Origin: Nothophaeocryptopus gaeumannii
Lineage: Eukaryota; Ascomycota; Dothideomycetes; Mycosphaerellales; Mycosphaerellaceae
Assembly (NCBI GenBank): GCA_031771865.1
Contig: JASISA010000026.1
Coordinates: 248,001-312,000, forward strand
Direction: 5' to 3'
DNA: 64,000 nt
Below are positions 33,064 to 43,114 of the stretch, piece after piece. Numbering within the stretch: the first letter of the stretch is position 1; every line of letters begins with the position of its first letter. The notes under the pieces are model-generated. The model searched no databases. It was not told where the DNA came from and saw only the letters and a program-made list of their open reading frames with translations. Both the position numbers and the translations under genes were made by a program.

Positions 33064-33529
33064 TGTTAGTGTTGGACGCTTGGGGTGAACGGGTTTGTTG
33101 GTGTGGATTAGTTGGATGGGTCGTGTGGCTTGGGGTTTAATAAGAGGTTTGTGGTGCAGGGCAAGGGAATTGAGGGTCTTTGAACCAAAATGAATTTCGA
33201 TGCACAGCTGATTTCTGTGAAGAAGACCTCAAGTCGAAATGTATCGCCTCCACTTTCGACACTTCGTTTTCATCTTTGCCCGATCGACACTACGAGGACA
33301 ACGTCAGAAAAGAGGCTGTAATGGGGCCTCACAAAGCACAAGAGCAAGCGGCTAATATGTCTGAGCAAGTATCATCATCACAGCAACAAGACCGAGTCGA
33401 AGTCGTTGATGATCCGGAAGGAGACCATCATGCTTCATTCGTTACGACGCTTCGTAAACGACTACGTACTAACGCCTCAATACCATTATTTGTCCTCGAA
33501 TAGGTCATGATTATCCATGGCTTGATGCA
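33064..33529. other. spacer between GGYF copies 1 and 2
   Basis: About 465 bp that must hold the promoter of copy 1; nothing else recognised. Confidence 0.4.
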
Positions 33530-33793
33530 CTAAAAGTATCCTCCACCATATCGATAAGCGGATGGCCTCTGCATACCCATATACTGGTTGCGCATAATTC
33601 CGTACTCGTTGTAGGCATTAACGCCAGACTAGCCTCCTGAATGGTCGAACCACATGCGATGGGCGCCGCTTCCTCCGGGGCTCAAGTATCTGTCCTGGAC
33701 ATTCCTTGCGTGGTTCCGCGAGATGATGGCACGATAGCTTGGTATGAACTCATTAGCGCCGTAATAGGGTCGACCGTTGAGATAGTTGGACAT
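33530..33793 (-). pseudogene. GGYF small protein, copy 2 (single nonsense codon)
   Basis: From the ATG at 33793 the frame reads 'MSNYLNGRPYYGAN', very close to copy 1's 'MSYLRGRPYHGPN'. It runs 54 codons, stops at a TAG at 33629-33631, then continues in the same frame to the natural end at 33530. The stop replaces the Trp of the conserved G-G-W-S-G motif (TGG to TAG). The remainder ends 'NQYMGMQRPSAYRYGGGYF'. Apart from this one codon the copy is complete at 87 residues. Confidence 0.75.
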
Positions 33794-34176
33794 TTCTGGG
33801 GTTGCTTAGTGGATGGTACTTGACGTTTCGTTGGGATGGGTTGGGTTGATGGACCGATGGCTATGAATCGAGAGCAGGGGATGAGCATTCGAATGGATAG
33901 AGTACGAAGAATCTCTGATCGTGAAGAGGATGAGAGGCACTGCAGATTGCCTCCACCTCTCAACTCAACTGACGATCTGAAGGTGAAGCTGACGCAGAGT
34001 TAACGTACTGCTGTGATCACTGTCGACAGACTTTGAGCATAACTTCCGCATACGTGTTATGCTCTTCTAGGGGCCATAGGGATGGCGATGTAACGACAGT
34101 GGAACGATGAATCAATCATTTCCCAAAACGCCTTATTCATTTCTACATACGGCTATCTTACAACATTGAGATCATA
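33794..34176. other. spacer between GGYF copies 2 and 3
   Basis: About 380 bp; nothing recognised. Confidence 0.4.
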
Positions 34177-34428
34177 TCAAGAGAAGTACCCACCGGGATA
34201 CCTCTTACCGCTGCCTGTTTGCATGTTCAACCAACTGTACTGATTCCCGCCACGGAAATTCTCTCCATCTCTGCCTGCCCAGCCTCCGTTATAGTCAAAG
34301 TCTGCTCTGGTATGGTTCCCATTATAGCGACTCAGTGCACTGCGAGCATGATGTCGGGCTAAGTTGTCCCGATGGCCAAGGTATGTGTAGTTATGCGGGC
34401 CTCTGTAGGCTGCGTATCCAGGAGCCAT
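34177..34428 (-). CDS. GGYF small protein, copy 3 (intact)
   Basis: 83 aa from the ATG at 34428. It keeps the two family blocks: 'FDYNGGWAGRDGENF' and 'WLNMQTGSGKRYPGGYFS'. The N-terminal 30 residues ('YRGPHNYTYLGHRDNLARHH') resemble copy 1 only in Tyr, Gly and His/Arg spacing, so the C-terminal half is the better conserved part. No known domain. Confidence 0.7.
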   Translation of the reverse strand: MAPGYAAYRGPHNYTYLGHRDNLARHHARSALSRYNGNHTRADFDYNGGWAGRDGENFRGGNQYSWLNMQTGSGKRYPGGYFS

Positions 34429-34689
34429 TGCGGATTCGATTAGTTTCTGCTCAGGGTGTGATTTGGTGTTGCTTCACGGTCAGTTGGTCGTTTTTGCTGC
34501 TGTTGTGGTTCCGGATGATGCTTGCTTGGGGGTAAAGAAGCGTCCATGATCCCAAGCTTTTGACATCAATCGATGCAGTTGTGATTAGTGACCCTCGCCA
34601 TTGCCACCACCTCATCACTGACTGCACCGTATGTTGATGCACAAGAATCGAAATAGATGACTCTCAGATGGCCTCATGACTATTCCTTG

Positions 34690-34935
34690 CTAGAAGTAGC
34701 CGCAAGGGTGTTTCGCTCGGTCATTCTCTTGCATACTGATCCATCTTCTCTGTGCATGCTTCACAAAGTTTCGACCATGTCTCCCAGACCAGCCTCGACC
34801 GTAGTCGAACATGTACTCGTAAGTCAAACCGCCGTATCGAGCCAGGGTACAGTTGGGGTGATATTTCTCCATGAACTTCTTGTGTCCTGTCCAACGCGAC
34901 TCATCATCCCGATGATGGAGACGCCCATCAGACAC
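34690..34935 (-). pseudogene. GGYF small protein, copy 4 (no ATG)
   Basis: The frame has both family blocks, 'FDYGRGWSGRHGRNF' and 'WISMQENDRAKHPCGYF', and ends at 34690. Upstream the frame is closed by a TGA with no ATG in between; at the expected start position there is a GTG (34935). The first in-frame ATG is about 22 codons further in. Either the start codon was lost, an upstream exon was missed, or a shortened product is made. Confidence 0.6.
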
Positions 34936-35218
34936 GAAATTGATCCAGATTGAATTCGGTCACTGTTGTTCGATGCAAATTCGCCGTTGCTGAATAGATC
35001 GAGAGCGGTTCATCGCTGAAATTGGGGGACTGGTCGTAACAGATCGACCTCCATCTTCCAGATAAGACTTCTCTTGATTCATTGAGAGAACAAACGAATA
35101 GAATGAAACACTCAAGCAGACTGTAAGAATCTGGTCTTACAAATGTATTCGATGCCTATCAAAAGCGCTCTACTTCCCAGACATGCTACGTACTTCAATA
35201 CATGGCTGGGCCACTCTT

Positions 35219-35461
35219 TTAGAGATATCCACCTCGATATCGAGATCCGCCGGGGGCATGCATATCACAACGCCATGGTTGATCTCCATCGTCGCAGAGA
35301 ATCATGGTATTGACCTGCCTCATCATGAGTAGGTGAAATATGGGCCAGCGAGATGCTCTGTGGGCACTTCCGGCGTTGGATTGGTGCTCGTGGGAAATCT
35401 CGGAAGGCGTAGCTAGTCGCGGCGTTTCATAGGGCTTGCAAATAAGAAATCGATCGTTCAC
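35219..35461 (-). pseudogene. GGYF small protein, copy 5 (degenerate)
   Basis: Only the C-terminal block is clear: 'CDMHAPGGSRYRGGYL', matching M-[QH]-x6-Y-x-G-G-Y-[FL]. The middle GGW block is gone and no ATG opens the frame (GTG at 35461, TGA upstream). It is the most decayed member, at the right edge of the array. Confidence 0.5.
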
Positions 35462-35608
35462 GCTTCTGTCTCATCGTCGTAGTAGTTGGGATAATTGGCG
35501 ACGGGGGAGGCGCGCGGTTGTGGCAACAGCCTGGGTTCTCATCAGTGAATGCCTCAATGAAGGTGAGACCCCGTACATTCGATCCTAGATCTACAATTAG
35601 TGACTTCC

Positions 35609-36010
35609 TCAATAGCCACGGAAGCCAACAGACACCCAGACTTGTCGTATAATAGCAATGTGGAGCACGAATGATAGCCCTGGGAAGGTAGACCACGCCC
35701 ATGCTGTCAGCGAGAGGTTAGTGGCGAAGACCGCGAGTGCAACGCCAGTTGCTGCTCTGACACTAAACCGCCAGCCTTTGTACCATCCGGCGTTAGTTGG
35801 AGTCCGTACCGAAACATTTTTGCTTCTCTTGAGGCCGTCTTCATCGAGCGGTCTGCGGCCATGCTGATTGTTGTCGGGCTTGATTATGCTGCTTCTCTTG
35901 GAGGACGCGTATTCTGATGTTACAAGTGTGGTGTTCGGAAGGCTCAATCGGCTGAAAGGAATGAGCGAACCTCCGAGGAGATGCTGGTGGAAGTTACCTT
36001 TGAGAATCAC
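35609..36010 (-). pseudogene. possible fragment of a DUF6536-type membrane protein
   Basis: An open frame without a good ATG contains 'GWYKGWRFSVRAATGVALAVFATNLSLTAW' split as a G-W-[RK] lead-in plus one hydrophobic helix. This resembles the N-terminal segment of DUF6536 fungal membrane proteins. The expected downstream part (an LHL-x-IN-x-LST type block) is not found in any frame nearby. It is best read as a relic or a chance resemblance. Confidence 0.25.
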
Positions 36011-36496
36011 ATCGCTCCGCTATGGCTTCGTAGTCTGCACTTTTGGTCCGCATGATGACAATGGACCCGAGAAGACTAGAATCCTGTTGCTCTCAAGAGC
36101 GCGGCCGGTCAGTAATAAGAGACTGGTGGCAAGGCCGAAGCATTGTAGCGCTCAGCCTCGTCTCGTCGCACTTGTACCGCACGCATGCATGTGTATACCA
36201 CCAAAAGCGGACTGAAGCTTGGCACCTACAGCAATGGCTTGCACTTCAGCCGTCACAGTCGCACAGTGCCAATCACATAAGCTCGCAGCTTGGCTGCACG
36301 CAGCTTAGCTAAGCCTTTTGCACGAAGCCTGCGTTCTACGTCAATAAATCTCCGTCACAACAAGTGGTCAACACAAGACCAGCATTGAGCGCAGCGCCAG
36401 GTTGGAGAAGGGAGGGTCGCAAGTCGTACGTTCGAAGGCGTATCGTCGTTCCGTATGCCGTACAGACCATCATTGGTATGTACAGCATCCAGCCTT
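36011..36496. other. intergenic, no feature seen
   Basis: About 490 bp downstream of XlnR; nothing recognised. Confidence 0.4.
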
Positions 36497-39400
36497 TCAA
36501 AGAGCAAGACCGGTACCATCACTAGTCCATCTATACAGAGAAAGTACTTCACGCCTTCGCAGTTGCTGCTCGCCGAAGTCCTCAACCGAGCGGCCCCGGA
36601 CTTGCATGAGAGCCGATCGCATGACCTTCCGAAAGTTTCGCTATACACACACATCAGTACCTATCTCACGTATCTTCCACATGACAAAGAGCCTACCTGA
36701 TACTCCGTGTTTAACGTCACAACACAAGCTTCATGTGCCCTGACAATCGTCTCGCAGGCTTTGACTACACTCGGGCTGGCCTCCGCGCCCAGCTTGTCCG
36801 CGATCAACAACAGCAGGAAGCTGCCCTGCAACAAGTATATACCGAAGAAGAAAGGCATAAAGGATATATCCGGATCGTAGTCGAGAATGTCGTTTATTGC
36901 TTCTGCCGCAGATACTGCGTGGCCAGTCGCGGATATGAAGGATTGCGATGAGATCCAGAGGTCGTTATCGTCGAGCAATGAGATTGGGTCCCATTTCCCG
37001 TTGAGAAGTATGTGAAGTGTATGCATCAAATGTGTCCCGTATGCGACCACAATCCTCGTCTGCAAAGTAGCCTCTGTCATGCGTTGTTGATTGGAATTGT
37101 TCGTTCCAACCGAGTGTGGACTTGTGCCGTCAGGTCCAGCCTCGATACCACTTGTGCCGTCACCAGCCTGCGTTGCTTCAGGCTTTGCGATGTTGCAAGA
37201 CTCGAACTCTTGCAGACTTCGCCCATATGCCTCAAGCTGAGCCGAGATCTCTGCTGCTTGAGCGTCCCAGTCGGCGCTGCTCTTGAACCTTAGTCCGAAT
37301 CGAGGATGGTTGCGGGCTTGATTGAGATCCACTATCTCTCCAAGCATTGTCATTAGGGGGAAAAAGAAGCCAAAGAGGTTGTGCCCAGTACATTCGAAGC
37401 TCGGACCTCTTCGCCTGAAATGAAGAGACTCTGCATGGTTGTCTCCAGGATAGTGATCTCCGGACTGCCAAACCGACTCATTCTCAGGTTGCAGCAGGCT
37501 CTCACATTCCGCATCCAGTAAGAACAGAGGCCGATTATAACAAAGTGCAAGATGCCGGTCTACAATGTACAGCAGCCACCAGATGCGCCTACGCTCCTCA
37601 CGCTCCTCTTCAGATACAAAGCCCGGCTGATTACTGTGACTGTGGCCATTGCCTGCATGCCTTCTGCTCTCTCCAGTAGCTTCGGCCTCGGCTTCAGGCC
37701 CATCTTGGTCGTGATGCTCTGGACTCGGAGGGAGTTCTCGACCTAGCTTCAGCTCGCGCGCCAGTGACCAAGCCGCGTTCCACCATCTCAGGCTAGCAGC
37801 TTTGTACTCGCTGGCGGAGACGACGGTGGCAAGATGAATGTACGTAGCTACGTCGTCAAGCGCGCCACTTGCTCCTGGTGTGCCTGCTTCCATGTCATGG
37901 GCTTGGCCGGGGATGGCCACACCAAAGCCGCCCAATGCCACACCATTGATGACGGAATTAACCCCATATGACGTGGAGCCGTCGATCGGATTGTGGATAA
38001 GAGGCTTGAGCAAGCCAACAGTCAACTCCAGTAGCTTCTGGCAGATCTTACCACGCGCAGAAGGAGCTGAAGTCAGGAATGCGGACTCGCTGGTCTGCGC
38101 CGCCACCCACAGCATGCTAGCGAGCAAGGCAGGGGTGCAGGCTCTGGTGTTTGTCTGTCGTAGGAACGTCTTTTTGCGAAATACATAGCCCAGAACGTAA
38201 GGCGATTGTGGTTGCATGAATGTTTGAGATGTGCTGGAGAAGTAAAGTTCTAACAGGTCACATGCAAGACCGATTGGGATGATGGCAGAGATGTGTGGTA
38301 GAAGAGGTCGTAATACTGGATATCGCAAGGTCTGGTTCGAAGGAGCATGTGCCAGATGGGGATAGAGCGCTGCGGTAGGAGAGGGCAGAGGAAACCAGGC
38401 AGGTGATGCAGCCACGGGCGACTGTCTGAAGAAGCCGGCAGACATTGGCGAACCTCCAATCTGGTATGGTTGCCCTCCCATGCCATGCTGACTACCTGGT
38501 GAAGGGACGCCATATGGAGCGTCGCCGTAGCCAGTTATAGTGCCACCCTGGATGATTGAGGGTGGCACGGCCGAGGGTCCCGAATGAAGAGTGTTGTGAC
38601 CAGTCACTGTCGCTCCCGCACCCGGGTGGAGGACACTTCGGTGATAGTCGTCTATACTGCCGTAGTCGCCCATTCCCACGGACATAGTCCGGCTGTGCAT
38701 TGGCGCGACAGGTGCTTGCGGGGTTGGCAGAGCCACGCCTGGTGTTGGACGGTCCGTGGGCAAAGGTCGCGAATGCAACTTTGCTGTGCCATTCTGCTCG
38801 TGAAGCGTCTGTGCAGTCACGCTGCCTCCCGAGAGCTCAAGTGCAGAAGGTCTGTTGAGAGACCATTGTCCGTTCTGAGTGCCGTTGATGAAGCTGCTCG
38901 TCCTGGGCGGTAGAAGTTGGGGAGGCTGGAAACGTGGGCGGGACCTCGACCTCTTCCGCTTCAGGCGCTTGTCTGACTCGGACTCAGGTTTGGCTTCTGT
39001 GTGAGCTTCGTCGGGAGACTTCTCGTTTGCAGAGAGCGGACTGTTGTCGTCCTTGCCCTTGCCCTTGGCGTCGTTCGTGCCTGCCGCCGTTGTCGTCGCA
39101 GCTTGTTGGGCGGCAATCGTTCTGTCCTTTCTCGAAGCCTTGCCTCTTTTCTTGCGCTCTCTTGCATATTCACATGTCAATCCAAACTCGACGCAATGCG
39201 CGCAAGGATGTTTGCCGTCGCACTTCGTCCTCAACTGGTTGCACTGATCGCAGGCACGACTGATCCTCCGCCGTATGAGTTGTTGTCGTCCACTCGCATT
39301 CACCTGCTTGCTGCCACTCTTTTCGTCCGCACCATTTTGTGCACTCTCGGCCTCGTCAACGCTGCCAAAACTCTGCCGATGCTTCACCACCGGTCTGCCT

Positions 39401-39507
39401 CCGCTCTGACTCTGCCTCGCATGCTGTTGGTAGCCGGTAGGATCGTACTGCACGCTCGACGACAGCATTTTCGCGATCGGGGATTCGTTGCTCCCAGATG
39501 CCGGCAT
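36497..39507 (-). CDS. xlnR: XlnR/Xyr1-type Zn2Cys6 transcription activator
   Basis: Two exons: 36697-39507 and 36497-36640, with a 56-nt intron (GTAGGC...TATAG). From the ATG at 39507 the protein is 984 aa; a start at 39468 ('MLSSSVQYD') gives 971 and is closer to known XlnR starts. The DNA-binding domain is 'RRRISRACDQCNQLRTKCDG' followed by 'HPCAHCVEFGLTCEYARERK', with six zinc Cys, as in XlnR. The middle is the fungal-specific TF domain. The end 'SFMPFFFGIYLLQGSFLLLL', 'EACVVTLNTEYQ' plus exon 2 'RNFRKVMRSAL' and 'LYRWTSDGTGLAL' match XlnR. It controls xylanase, cellulase and pentose-catabolism genes; no target genes are evident in this window. Confidence 0.95.
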
Positions 39508-40144
39508 CGACAGCTCCTCGGATGGCTCGAACACTGGACAGACCTCCTTCTCATGGGCACACATACGGCTAACAAGAATGACAGCGACATTGTGCAATAC
39601 GCAAGTCCTTAGAAGAACATAGACTAATCCCACCATCCACCTCCGCCATGCATCCAAGCTCTCCGCCCGCCGCTACGCTACTACTTACGTACGCTACGCA
39701 AAGCGGGGACCGATCTGGGGCTGTGAACCATACCACATCGGGCTTTGATTGATATTTGAACCGGGATCCACCCGCGGTCCATTTTCCCTGCTGGCCATGT
39801 GAGCGTCGCAGGAACATAGATTTGACCACTTGCCCCGCGACGGCCAGGTGGAAAGCCTTTTTGTGCAATCAAAAGCTCGGAAATTGCTTCGCTTTGAAAC
39901 CAACAGGTACCGCGCTTTCCCACCGACGTACGATTACTCGTGCATTCTACTCCCCTTGCCGAAGGCCAAGCTTGCGACAAGTGAGGCAGGTACCGAGTGG
40001 CTGTATCAATATAATCAAACACCGATTATCTTGCAACGCTATTGTGCTCTGAAGGGGAGGCGAGTCTGCTTTAGGGTGCACAAGCAATCCCCAAACAGAT
40101 AACACATTGCCCAGATTCCCAATGCTCCAAGATTCACCAGAACC
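39508..40144. other. xlnR upstream region
   Basis: About 640 bp containing the xlnR promoter and possible leader (an in-frame extension to 39636 starts with an ATG but encodes an atypical hydrophobic stretch). No individual site called. Confidence 0.4.
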
Positions 40145-40528
40145 TCAAACTGGCTCTTGCTTCCCCTCCTGCTTGATGCATCGCACAAACTCTTCGTCGT
40201 CGTCGTCGTCGCCGCCGCAACACTCTCCACCCTTCTTCACGGGAGACAGATTACGGAGCGCAGCATTCTCAGCGCAATCGTTCTCCCATCCCTTCTTCTT
40301 GTCCTGTGTGGCCTTGCCCTTCCGCTTTTTGCTTGAGCTTGAGGAACCGGGGGCAGTGAATTGCTGGGGTGGGTGGGAGGTATCTGTCAGGTCCAGGACA
40401 GATTGTGGCGCACGGCTTGATCTCCCAGTCGGAGTAGCTATTGCGGCCTTATTATCGAAACTCAGGTCGTCCCCTACAAGTTGGTCGCTGCGGTACTTTG
40501 TGGGCGGAGCGGACGCGCTGGGAGACAT
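40145..40528 (-). CDS. small acidic/basic hypothetical protein
   Basis: 127 aa from the ATG at 40528. It has Ser/Thr/Pro-rich N-terminal 80 residues, a Lys patch 'SSSKKRKGKATQDKKK' that could be a nuclear signal, then 'GGECCGGDDDDDEEF' and a C-terminal 'IKQEGKQEPV'. Predicted disordered. No family recognised; the composition is unlike random frames in this GC range but support is limited. Confidence 0.4.
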   Translation of the reverse strand: MSPSASAPPTKYRSDQLVGDDLSFDNKAAIATPTGRSSRAPQSVLDLTDTSHPPQQFTAPGSSSSSKKRKGKATQDKKKGWENDCAENAALRNLSPVKKGGECCGGDDDDDEEFVRCIKQEGKQEPV

Positions 40529-40693
40529 GATGAGCGTAACACTGTGTTCTTGCGCGTGTAAGCGTGCCAGTATGGAGATCCCGGACGTAACTCTTCGAAA
40601 AATTTAGCAGCAAGGCAGCAAACAGTGGCGACTTTTCCATTGGACTCGTCAAGCAACATGCTCTTTCTATGAGGGTTCCATCGAGGAAAGTAA

Positions 40694-41820
40694 CTAGTGT
40701 ACAAGCCCGCCGTAGTAAACACTACGAACGTCGACCATCTTCCGGCCACGTGCGCGGGCGACATCTTCTGGTAATCTCTGGTTGGTCAAAGCCTGGAAAG
40801 CGGCTTTGACAACATTCATCTTGTTTCGTGATCGAGGCGTGCGGGCTGCAAGATCGGAGATGCCCGCAGCGCGGGCAAGCTCGAATATCAGGTGCTGGCA
40901 GCGGTTGCCGAATCCTGATACATGTTAGCCAAATCCGCCAGGTTTCTGTGCAAATGCAGATACGAACCCGGCGGCCGCGAAGACAACTTCACTATGCTGG
41001 CGCCAACCTTTCCCTCTACCTCGCCGAAGATCGTCCTCTCCTCGTATCGCGGAATCGGCTTCATATTTCTGATCGCGTTCATCATAGCCTGCCTCCGCCC
41101 ATCCTCGTCTTCAGCCGCCTTGCCCTCTCCAACTCCCAACATTCCATTCTGATTGCCAGCAATGGTGAGGAAGTACAGACTCTGGATTTTGCCCATGCGC
41201 GTTTGGTTGACAACACGATGGCTGACCAGATTCTTGACCCGTATCTTTATTATCTCCTCCTTGGTGAAGCCCGTTTGTTGTGACAGCCGCAGCATGTGTG
41301 GATCTTCTTCCTGCGCCTCTGCCTGTGGCTTCTTTCCCTTTCTCTGAGCGTCCTTCTCCTTCTTTTTTGCAAGCAGCGCCTCAGTGACGGGTTGGCTCCC
41401 TTCCTGGAGCTCCGCGTTCATCTCAGTGTGCAGTCCCTTCCACTGTGAGTCCACTGTCGGCCGTACAGTCGCGAAGTCGTCAATGTAGTCAATGCGCAGA
41501 GGATCAGTTCGAAATCGGCCTTGTTCTAGCAGGTCTGCAGAATCAACGGCTCCTTCTCCTGCCTCGATGGCTGCCATCTGCTCTGGCGTGTATTTCATTG
41601 CCAGCAGTTTCTTCTCGCGCGCGGTATACGGTCGTAGATGTGAAGCCATCTCGTTGGCTTCAGGGTTCATGTCTGCTGCTTTGATGCTCGCGAAAGTCGG
41701 TCGAGTGCGCCGTCGATGTGGTGGGGACGTGTGGAAGGACCGACGGACGTTGTTGCTGATTTGAGTCGTCGCAGACTTCGTCCGGCATGATAGACACTGG
41801 TAGGTCCTCGTCGACGACAT
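40694..41820 (-). CDS. MRPS5: mitochondrial small-subunit ribosomal protein uS5m
   Basis: Exons 40968-41820 and 40694-40914, with a 53-nt intron (GTTCGT...CAG, CTAAC branch site). Start at the ATG 41820 gives a basic, Ser/Arg-rich presequence ('RRSFHTSPPHRRRTRP'), typical of mitochondrial import. The S5 domain shows 'GNQNGMLGVGEGKAAED' and 'AMMNAIRNMKPIPRYEERT'; exon 2 continues 'FGNRCQHLIFELARAAGISD', the conserved S5 C-terminal fold. 357 aa. It starts 169 bp from the divergent ATP25 gene, another mitochondrial-biogenesis gene. Confidence 0.93.
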
Positions 41821-41989
41821 GGTGTATGTTTTGGTGCAGTGATGAGATATTGTGAAGTCCAATGTCAAGGAGCTGTCCGCCAGAGAGATGGCCCGAGGGA
41901 GAAATCTCGGACTTCGGACTTCCGTCTCCATCAACCTCGATGACAGACAAGAAGTGGTATTATCTGCTCTGCCTCTCGCATTCGCACAA
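41821..41989. promoter_or_regulatory. 169-bp divergent promoter, uS5m / ATP25
   Basis: Start codons at 41820 (minus) and 41990 (plus) leave 169 bp for both promoters. Pairing two mitochondrial gene-expression factors suggests co-regulation. Confidence 0.5.
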
Positions 41990-43114
41990 ATGGCACTTCC
42001 AAGAACAGCGCTTAGACACCTCGCGTGCGGAAGTTGTCGGCAATGGGTGTTGCGATCATTCATTGCCAGCATAGGCGGACCGTCCACGCCGAAGTGTACG
42101 CCGCCGAAACAACCTCGAAGGGCCTTCTCCGCACCGAGTGGAAGGTGGAATGAAGCACGAGAGCGTATTCAAGCGGGAAAGAAAGATGGTCATGCCCTGA
42201 ACGATATCAACGAAGTGTACTCACGGACGCCCGGGCATACAGTGAGAAATGAAGCAAGAGCAGCGGCGGATGTTGAGCCTGAGCATGGTGAGCAGCTTGA
42301 ATTGAAACAAGAAGTCGAGCCTGAGCCTCAGCCATTGAAGCAGACGGAAGAGCATGTGCCCTGGTATCTCCAAGTCGAATCGCCCATCGCGCCGCAGGAT
42401 AGTACCATCTCTGCTCGACAACGAATACCCAACCTTCCAATCTCCCCACCCGAGCTTCTGGAGCCTCTTCTTAAGCAGGTCTCCGTCGACTTGGGTATGG
42501 ACGACCTTACCTTACTAGATCTGCGAGAGACGGATCCTCCGCCTGCACTGGGCGCAAATCTCCTCATGTTGATTGGGACAGCACGTTCAGAAAAACATCT
42601 CCATGTCTCGGCAGACAAGTTATGCCGATGGCTACGATCGAATTACGACCTCACACCTTTCGCAGACGGACTGCTTGGGAGACAAGAGCTGAAAGTCAAA
42701 TTGAGAAGACGAGCGAAGAAGGCGCGGCTGATGTCGGCTGTCGGCGCGAAGAGCACTGCGGACACGGAGCTGGATGAGGGCATTCGGACAGGCTGGGTTT
42801 GTGTGAACGTGGGACGTGTTGTAGGGGGTGACATGCCCAAGACAGATGCCGAGCTGGAGGCGGAGAAAAATATCGTTGGATTTGGGACGAGGACCAGAGG
42901 GTCACACGTTGTGGTTCAGCTCATGACCGAAGAGAAGCGTGGGGACATCGGCTTGGAGACACTGTGGACGGGCATTCTGCGAAGGTCCAAGGAAGCCAAG
43001 GACAACCTGCTGAAGAAGGACGCCGAAGAGGCAGATGCTGTTACCCAGTCGGGCGTCACAGGCCACGTCTCGTCTATGCCTCCGGCAACGCCTCAACAGT
43101 CTGTCGTGGCTTAG
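41990..43114 (+). CDS. ATP25: ATP25-type mitochondrial protein with RsfS domain
   Basis: From the ATG at 41990, 374 aa. The N-terminus is Arg/Ser/Ala-rich (mitochondrial presequence). A Glu/Gln-rich linker precedes 'HVPWYLQVESP', a block typical of fungal Atp25. Then comes the RsfS/oligomerisation domain: 'LLLKQVSVDLGMDDLTLLDL' in part, 'IGTARSEKHLHVSADKLCRW' and 'WVCVNVGRVVGGD'. Yeast Atp25 is cleaved into an RsfS half and a C-terminal half that stabilises OLI1 mRNA. Here the frame ends soon after the RsfS domain, so the second half seems absent. Confidence 0.82.
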   Translation: MALPRTALRHLACGSCRQWVLRSFIASIGGPSTPKCTPPKQPRRAFSAPSGRWNEARERIQAGKKDGHALNDINEVYSRTPGHTVRNEARAAADVEPEHGEQLELKQEVEPEPQPLKQTEEHVPWYLQVESPIAPQDSTISARQRIPNLPISPPELLEPLLKQVSVDLGMDDLTLLDLRETDPPPALGANLLMLIGTARSEKHLHVSADKLCRWLRSNYDLTPFADGLLGRQELKVKLRRRAKKARLMSAVGAKSTADTELDEGIRTGWVCVNVGRVVGGDMPKTDAELEAEKNIVGFGTRTRGSHVVVQLMTEEKRGDIGLETLWTGILRRSKEAKDNLLKKDAEEADAVTQSGVTGHVSSMPPATPQQSVVA

